Made by a program: the position numbers and the translations under genes
Shown here: positions 57,242-64,000 of the stretch, in pieces
Position numbering within the stretch: the first letter of the stretch is position 1
Layout: each line of letters opens with the position of its first letter
Assembly: GCA_036426205.1 (NCBI GenBank)
Contig: CM071568.1
Span: 305,493,682-305,557,681, forward strand
Direction: 5' to 3'
Source: Ascaphus truei
Lineage: Eukaryota; Chordata; Amphibia; Anura; Ascaphidae
DNA length: 64,000 nt
The notes under the pieces: model-generated
Told to the model about the DNA's origin: nothing
The model's database searches: none
Seen by the model: only the letters and a program-made list of their open reading frames with translations

Positions 57242-58204
57242 ATGGCCCCGAAGAAACCAGCAAGCCAAAAAAAGCAAAAGCTGGCCGATGTCAGGGCATA
57301 CTTTGGAGGAGCAGGCGCGAGTGAAAGAGCAGGAGAAATGGCGCCGGCTTCAAATCCAGATACCGACACGGAACAAGAGGGGGACGAGGAGGGAATAAGC
57401 AGCCAATCCCTTCTCCCAGTACGGCGCTGCGACTTTGAGAGACTTTACAATGACCTAAAATCCCTACTGCAGGCGGAAATTAAGGAGGTCAAAAGAGATG
57501 TAGTGAAGCTGGGAAACAGAACAGACGACCTGGAAAATAAAGTAGATCTCACTATCAAAGCACGGAAAAAAACGGAGAAAAAGAAAGGCGACTTACATAG
57601 GCAGATAGATGAACTGAAGGAGCGGCAAGAAGATGCGGAGAACCGCGACAGTCGGAATAATATACGAATAAGGGGGGTCTCCGAGGAGGTGGGAGACTGC
57701 GAGGAGTTCATTGCGCGCTGGCTAGAATCCCTGCTGCCGGACTGCGGTAAGGAGGCCATGGATCGTTGCCATAGAGCCCTCCGCTCCCGACCAGTTCAAA
57801 ACGAACAGCTGCGGGACATTATTATCCGGCTGCATTTTTATACCACCAGGGAGGCAGTCTTACGCCAAACATGGGCCCTGCCATTCATCGAATTTGAACA
57901 TAATAAAATGCTCATCTTTCAGGATTTGTCCCCCGTAACACTACTGAGGCACCGCAACCTGCTGCCGGTTACTAAAGTCCTGCGCGAGCAGAACGTGCGG
58001 TATCGATGGACCTAACCGTTTGGGTTACTGGTGGAGTGGAACGGGGGGTCCATCACGATGAAAGATCCTGCAGAGGGGCCGGAGTTCCTAGCCAAGCTGG
58101 GCCTGAAGGGGGCCACTGTAAGGGCAGAGGAAGAAGCTGACACACTGGAGCCCGAATGGAGTGGAGTAGCTGGCTCACCAAAGGCCAAGGGGAGCAAGAG
58201 ATGA
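57242..58204 (+). pseudogene. L1-like ORF1 (RNA-binding protein), one in-frame stop
   Basis: ATG at 57242. There is a basic N-terminus (KKPASQKKQK), then a coiled coil (about residues 70-135; DFERLYNDLKSLLQAEIKEV, LHRQIDELKERQEDAE). The RRM-like domain begins NRDSRNNIRIRGVSE, with RCHRALR and a C-terminal domain (FQDLSPVTLLRHRNLLPV). TAA at 58013-58015 interrupts it, but the same frame continues (PFGLLVEWNGGS) to TGA at 58202-58204. L1 ORF1 proteins form trimers that coat the element RNA. Confidence 0.8.
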
Positions 58205-59565
58205 AAGACTACAATAGCCATGATAATGGCTCACACACTGTTAAAAGTTTTTCAGTTAAATCGCAGAAAAGTTGCCTGCCTGTGGAGTTGTAGGATCTTC
58301 CCGCTTGGGTAAACATGGCCCCTGTAATGCCCTGGTGAAAGGGAGAATGTGGAAGCCCCCTGTCGACTCCCGAGGATCACCCAAAAATTTGCATGGCTCC
58401 GCGACAGCTCCTAGTAAAGAGAAGAGGGAAACATACCTTTGAATCCGGTCCTGGAGGTCGCAAGAAGATGGCGGGTGAAATGGCGCTCTTCGAGATCCAG
58501 CGTGAGGCGCAGAAGCAGGAAGAGGTAAAAAGGCGGGAAGAGAGAGCGCGCTCCATCCTCCTCGAGGCAGGGGTCAATCCAAAATGGCGGGGGCCGGAAA
58601 CCGGAAGTCGGCATCACATGGAGCCGAAAAGAGGGACGCCATCTTGGTTGGGGCAGCTGATGTCACAAGCAGGCGGAGGCGCTCCGGCGAGCGTCAGCCG
58701 AGAGGGGAAAGCCCCACTTAGGAGCCAAACCAGACGCCGGAAGCAGGGAAAGCAGATGAAGAAGAAGGGGACATTTAGAAGGCCGGGTGGACATGGGTGG
58801 GGGAGGGATAGATAGTGGGCCGCTCAAGAGGAGGGAGGCGGATTAGTGAGGAAGATAGGAGAGGCTTGAGAGGGAAGAGAGAGGAAGAGAAGCGACTGAG
58901 GGGACGAGGAGGAAGGGGGAGTAGGATAAAAGAAGGGGGCCTAGAGGGGGACACGGGGGTAGAGGATCTAAGCGCACATAGGTATGAGGTGAAAGGGGCA
59001 GAGGGTAGACAATGTTGAAGCATGCTACAGGGGCATGGAAAGTCCATGTAGAGGTCTAGGTTAGAGCTCATACAGGCAAGTTAGTGCAACCATGGTTAGG
59101 GTTGTATATTTAAAGGGTTATGTGGGGAATAGAGTGAGTGCGGGCGCGGGGTGGTGAAGGAGCTTCACGCCCCGGGGTCGGCATGCAGGCGGGGCCTGGG
59201 GAGATGGGTCCCCCTGGAACCCGTTAAAGTCCTTTGGGGGGTAAAGGTGGGTCGTTGTCTGGAGGCCTCGAGAACCGCCACCCCAAAGGCGCTGGACTTT
59301 GCTACAGGTCGGGGAGGTCCTGGAGCCGAGGACATATTGTTATTTGTGTGCATGTTCTTATGTGGTGTTTTTCTTTTTGTATTCCCTAATGGACTTTCCT
59401 TCTGTGTCACACCCCGCCACCCCTCACCCCCTCCCCCCCTCCCATGTGCGACCAAGGAAGGAGACGGTGAAGTTGGAGAAGTCGGAGCCGTGAGCAGCGC
59501 ACCGCCGCTGAAGAGCAGAACAGCCCGGAAAAGCACCGATAGAGTGAAGACTCGAGTTAAGCAAA
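58205..59565. other. L1-like inter-ORF spacer; no assigned gene
   Basis: The interval is unusually long for L1. An ORF at 58393-58815 (Lys/Arg-rich, KMAGEMALFEIQREAQKQEE) has a helical, charged look but no known domain. 59390-59440 is C-rich. Confidence 0.4.
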
Positions 59566-62500
59566 ATGAATAAAGAGATCAGATCCATTTCCCATAATGT
59601 TAAAGGCTTCAATAGCCCCGCAAAACGTAAGTTGGCCCTTAAAGACTACAAACGACACAAAGTTGACATTCTCTTTCTCCAAGAGACCCACTTTTCCAAA
59701 GCTAGCTTTCCCAAATTTTTAGACAAGGACTTTAGCACAGTACACCTAGCATCAGCAAAAGAAAAAAAAGAGAAGGGTGGCCATTGCAATCCACATTAGA
59801 ATATCGTTTAAGCTAGAAAAGAAGGTAGTGGATGCAGAGGGCAGATTCCTTATCCTCGTAGGCTCCATACAGGGTCAGTCCCTGACGTTGGCATCAATAT
59901 ATGCACCATGCGAGTCGGCTTCAGAGTTTTTTTCCCTTTTCTTCCGGAAACTGCAGAAGGAAGCACAGGGAAATATGATTGTGGCAGGGGACCTGAACAG
60001 GACGTTAAACCCTAAGCTTGACCGCTGCACAGCACCTAACCTCCCCCTCAGACAGGACGTACTAAACATTACCCAAGGACTACGTGACTGCCAGCTAGTG
60101 GATATCTGGAGGGAGCAACACCCACAGATCAAAGACTACACTTTTTACTCCCACCCCCATAACTGCTATAGTTGGATAGATTACTTACTTGTGTCCAATA
60201 GACTGGTTCCAGTGGTCTCCCATTCGGGAATACACGACATTTCGTGGTCAGACCACGCACCTATAGAGCTGCGGTGCACACTAAACTTACTAGACAGGCC
60301 GGGAGCGGGCTGGAGACTAAATGAGCTGTTGTTAAAAATTCCAAAAATTGAGAGAGAGGTCGCAGACAAGATCAAGGAATATTTCACGGAGAGCGAGGGT
60401 AGTGTGACATCACACGCCACTTTGTGGGAGGCCCATAAGGCTACCCTCAGGGGATCTCTTATGTGGCTAGCCGCAAAAGACAGCAAGAGAGTCAGATCAA
60501 AGAGCTACAGGAGAAATTGGCATCCCTCTCAACAACGCATAAAAGCTCCAAAAATGACTCGGCCCTTACACAAATTTTAGATACCAAACGACAGTTAAAT
60601 ATACGATTGGCTTCCCAGGCTGAAAAGGAGATGAGCTGGACTAAGCACAAGTTTTTTGAGAAGGCGAACAAGCCGGACACCCTCTTAGCTAATAGACTCA
60701 GAAACAAAATACCAAACTACCACATTCAATCTATTCGCACGCAGGGGGGGAACTTACCTCGAATCCTAAGCAGATCGTAGCGGAATTTAAAAACTACTAT
60801 GAAATGCTCTACGATGTCGGTAAGGTCATACACAATCAGAAAACGAGAGACAATCTCCAAGAATTTTTAAAAGAGGCGAAATTGCCGACACTGAGCAGGG
60901 CGGAGAGAGAAGCGTTACAGAAAGACTTCTCTTTAGAAGAGTTAACGGAAGTTGTAAAGTCCCTTAAGCCAGCCAAGGCGCCCGGCCCAGATGGCTTCTC
61001 AAATCTCTACTACAAGAAATTTGTGAAAATACTAGCACCGCATATGCTGAAACTATTTAATTTGGTCTTACAAGGGGCCTCGTTCCCAGCACAAATGCTT
61101 CAGGCGTTGATCTCTCTGATCCATAAGCCTGGAAAGGACCCGGCAGACTGTAAGAGCTACCGGCCCATCTCGTTAATCAATACGGACATAAAAATGTTCT
61201 CTAAGCTTATAGCTAATAGAGTGGGTACCGTTCTTCCCAGGTTGATACATCCAGATCAGGTGGGGTTCATAGGAGGAAGGCAAGCGGCAGACAACACCAG
61301 ATGAATAATTGATTTGATTGATCTGGCTCAAAAGCAAAACATCCCGTCAATGGTGTTAAGTCTGGACGCGGAAAAGGCCTTTGATAGGATCGACTGGCCC
61401 TACCTGAGAGAGACGCTAGAGGCATTTGGCTTTGAAGGACACCTATTGGGAGCCATTATGGCGCTGTACGAGGGGCCGACGGCAAGGGTGCGACACCAGG
61501 GGTTCCCATCGGAACAATTTCAAATTCACAGTGGCACGAGGCAGCGATGCCCTTTGTCCCCCTTGTTGTTCGCCCTCTGTATAGAACCCTTGGCGGCGCA
61601 ACTGAGAAACAACCCAGATATTTCGGGAATAGCATTAAAAGAGCAGTCACATAAAGTGACGCTGTACGTGGATGATGTGATCCTGACATTATCCAATCCT
61701 CTCACCTCCCTGCCCAATGTTTTTTCAACTTTGGGGAAGTATAACCAAATTTCGGGGTTCAAAATAAATCAGGCCAAGTCGGAAGCCCTCAATCTAAATT
61801 TACCTAAACCAGTGGAAAAACTAATTGGACTAAATTTTAACTTTAAATGGCAGCCCTTCATGATCAAATACCTAGGGGTATATATAACCAAGGACTTCAA
61901 AGCCTTGTACAAGGCGAATTATGCCAGGTTGTTTAAGACTCTACGAGAGGATCTCAGGAGATGGGCGGAGTGTGGCATCTCGTGGATAGGACGAATTCAT
62001 AGCGTAAAAATGAATCTCCTTCCGCGGGTGCTATACATTTTCCAGGCCCTCCCGATCCCCCTGCCAAAAGATAAAATTCTCTCTCTACAGTCTGTAATAA
62101 CAAAGTTTATCTGGAATGAAAAGGGCCCAAGAATTAAAAAAGATATCTTGAGGAGGCCGACCTCTAGAGGAGGGCTGGGGATGCCTTGCTTGCTCGCCAA
62201 CTACGAAGCGGCCCAGCTAACGCAGATTTTGCAGTGGCACACAGATCTGACTCTCCGGAGATGGGTAGCGCTGGAGAGAGAGTGCTGCGCACCCATAGAG
62301 TTGCGAAACCTAATCTGGTTACCCAAGATAAGCCGGTCCAGAATGCGGACACCTCTGCAGGCCATGCTGAATTCCTTAAAGGTGTGGGAGGCTACCAAAT
62401 TTAGATGTTCTCTAACAACACCATACTTCCTTGATGACCCCCATTTGGAGTAACCCGGACTTCGCTCCAGGCATGGATAGTTTTAATTTTTCAAATTGGA

Positions 62501-63330
62501 TTCAGGCAGGGTATCTCCGACTAAAATATCTGGAAGGAAGAAAATTGGTCAAAACCTTTGACCGCATCAAAGAGGAAAAAAATATTTCTAACGCTGAATT
62601 TTTTAGATACCTACAGATCAGGGCTTTCTATAACAAGGCCCCTATTCGGCCCTGGAGAACAAATTTTGAGCAGCTGTGTTCAAGAGGAACGGACACGAGG
62701 GGACTAAACTCTAGAATCTACAAGCAAGTGATCTGCCCCGAGACAGAGGACGAGCCCAGACTTAGCTACTGTATATGAGACAATGGGAAGCGGATTTAGG
62801 AGAGACACTAGAGGATGAGGACTGGGAGAGGATCCTGCAGGCAGCAGCTAAAAGCTCTATCTATCCACGTTAAAGGAGAACGCATATAAAGTCCTGATGT
62901 GCTAGTACTACACCCCAACAAAACTATCGAAATTTGTCAGAGGCTATTCTCCGCTCTGCCCCAAGCAGTGTAGAGAAAGAGCGGACTTGCGCCACATGCT
63001 GTGGTCGTGCACGAAGGTGGCTCCGATTTGGGCAAAAATGAAGGAGTGGCTACAAAGGTTGATAGATGTAGAGGTCCCCCTTAACCCGTGGCTGTTCCTA
63101 TTGGGCAGGCGGGTCCGGGGGTTCTCGAACGCAACTCATAAATTAATTACACATTTTGCTACTGCCACCAAATGTGAGATCGCAGCATTGTGGAAGCAAC
63201 CGGATATCCCAATTGTACCCAAAATCAGAAGTAGAATTTGGTTTGTTTGCCGGATGGAACAGTTGACAAGTCTGGTTAACGACACCGGCTCAAATTTTCT
63301 GAAAGTCTGGTCACCATGGCTGGCGTAGAC
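59566..63330 (+). pseudogene. L1-like ORF2 (endonuclease, RT, C-terminal zinc knuckle), several frame breaks
   Basis: Begins MNKEIRSISHNVKGFNSP with LFLQETHF. Frame changes occur near 59780 and 60460. The endonuclease has AGDLNRTLNPKLDR, SWIDYLLVSNR and ISWSDHAPIE. RT has KAPGPDGFSNLYYKKF, CKSYRPISLIN, QVGFIGGRQAADNTR (TGA at 61302-61304), LDAEKAFDRIDW, SGTRQRCPLSPLLFALCIEP and catalytic YVDDVILTLSNP. After a break at 62452 the C-terminus follows (62431-62778 and 62987-63328; LRHMLWSC). In YVDD both Asp are kept. Confidence 0.85.
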
Positions 63331-63738
63331 AGACATCCCGGGGGTGGACAGTGCCACTATATTGCAATGATAGATAAAACATGCGTTCTCCGGTGACCAA
63401 ATGGATCCATGACCATACAGAGACAGTAAGACGGACCGTAGGCAGGAGACCAAAGATACGGGGTCTCCCCAAGCGGGTGAGATGAAGTTTATTATCTTCA
63501 GAGGAGAAATTGAGTGTAGGCCGGAAAAGCGGGAACAGTGAGCAGACGCTCCCCTTCCATCAACAAGGTCGCCCCGTCCACATCCCCACCTCCCCCCTCC
63601 GCTCCCCCAGCTTCCCTTCGGTCCTGTCTCCCTGTCTGTCTTGTGAGTCCTGTCTGTCAGTTTTTTTGGGGGGGTTTTCCTGTAGATGGAGTAGAAAATG
63701 CGGTGGTCCTAATAAAGCCAATGGGCTGTGTTACCTTA

Positions 63739-64000
63739 TAATGCTGCGGCGCATCTGAGTCTAACACATCGCCGTTTTTTCCCTGGCTTTTTCCTGGAAT
63801 GCGACGCACTTCACCCTGAGCTTACCGCATTCATTTTGCGTTCTCAGCCCCGGGTTGATGCGCGGTTGATGCGTTTATTGAGAATGGTTCGGATTTAATA
63901 GGTTGCAATTATTCGCGTGTTGCCAGATGGCAGATATTCATGAATTGTGATGCGCATGCGCTTCATTAATGTGTCAACTTGCAGGTGTTTCGTTGAAAAA
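63739..64000 (+). mobile_element. Right end of another large-element copy, inverted, cut by the window edge
   Basis: After TA (63739-63740) the sequence ATGCTGCGGCGCATCTGAGT and the next 250 bases match the reverse complement of 46208-46433. A stretch of about 25 bp (cgacgcacttcaccctgagc) is present here and missing at 46.4 kb. By analogy the forkhead-like gene should lie just beyond base 64000 on the plus strand. Confidence 0.7.

Larger units (their letters stand above)
57096..63738 (+). mobile_element. Nearly full-length L1-like (L1/Tx1) LINE
   Basis: Leader (57096-57241, with a GCGCATGCGC palindrome near 57104), ORF1 (57242-58204), a long inter-ORF spacer, ORF2 (59566-63330) and a 3' region with AATAAA (63710-63715). 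It ends next to the transposon TIR at 63739. Both ORFs are broken, so it is inactive. Confidence 0.8.

Noticed and set aside
61314..62453. YVDD in an RT as a sign of a retrovirus
   Set aside because: Flanking motifs (AEKAFDRIDW, CPLSPLLFALCIEP, endonuclease upstream, no LTR) are those of an L1-like LINE.

Overview
This window reads as repeat-dense vertebrate genomic DNA with no convincing complete host gene. Nearly every recognisable coding stretch belongs to a transposable element. The mix of L1/Tx1-like, CR1-like, L2-like and 2A-bearing LINEs, a Gypsy pol with integrase before reverse transcriptase, a Penelope-like RT fragment, hammerhead-like motifs, hAT pieces and Tc1/mariner relatives, together with spliced element genes, fits an amphibian, most likely a frog. 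That assignment is inference from repeat content, not from a host gene.

Layout: 1-1077 (-) is the 5' part of a CR1/Rex1-like LINE with a 2A peptide. 2515-5060 (-) is a Gypsy pol in Gmr1-like order. 8575-10310 (+) is an L1-like LINE that has lost its RT, followed by the 3' end of another LINE. 12976-14854 holds an unrecognised 435-codon ORF. 14977-15010 (-) has a full hammerhead ribozyme core. 15440-20990 holds two related 36/37-bp minisatellites and a duplicated block; a CpG-rich promoter with NRF1 and YY1 motifs lies between them. 20900-24140 (-) is an L2-like LINE with an assembly gap. 25810-30090 (-) is a decayed L1 split by a pyrimidine-rich tract. 30100-30873 is a purine tract and a Penelope-like RT fragment.

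The most interesting part is 30.9-52.2 kb plus the last 260 bases. It holds several copies of what looks like one large Tc1/mariner-related DNA transposon. The most complete copy (about 37736-46433) has TA-flanked imperfect terminal inverted repeats and three genes. The first is a five-exon transposase on the minus strand. The second is a single-exon gene on the plus strand with a basic N-terminus, a coiled coil and a C-terminal BEN-like domain. The third, on the minus strand, begins with a forkhead-like DNA-binding domain. Transposase and BEN genes are divergent around a 240-bp interval with a TATA-like box in each direction. In this copy the transposase has lost two of three catalytic residues (one to N, one to a stop) and the forkhead frame is shifted once, but the BEN ORF is intact. 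A second copy (47686-52185) has the first catalytic Asp but lacks the last two transposase exons, and its BEN gene is broken and carries a 21-bp, seven-residue repeat expansion inside the coiled coil. A left end with a different flank lies at 30874, and a right end in inverted orientation starts at 63739 and runs out of the window.

52190-55425 is a CR1-like LINE with an esterase-type ORF1. 55440-56060 (-) is an internally deleted L1. 56761-57095 is a hAT transposase piece. 57096-63738 is a nearly full-length but frameshifted L1-like element.
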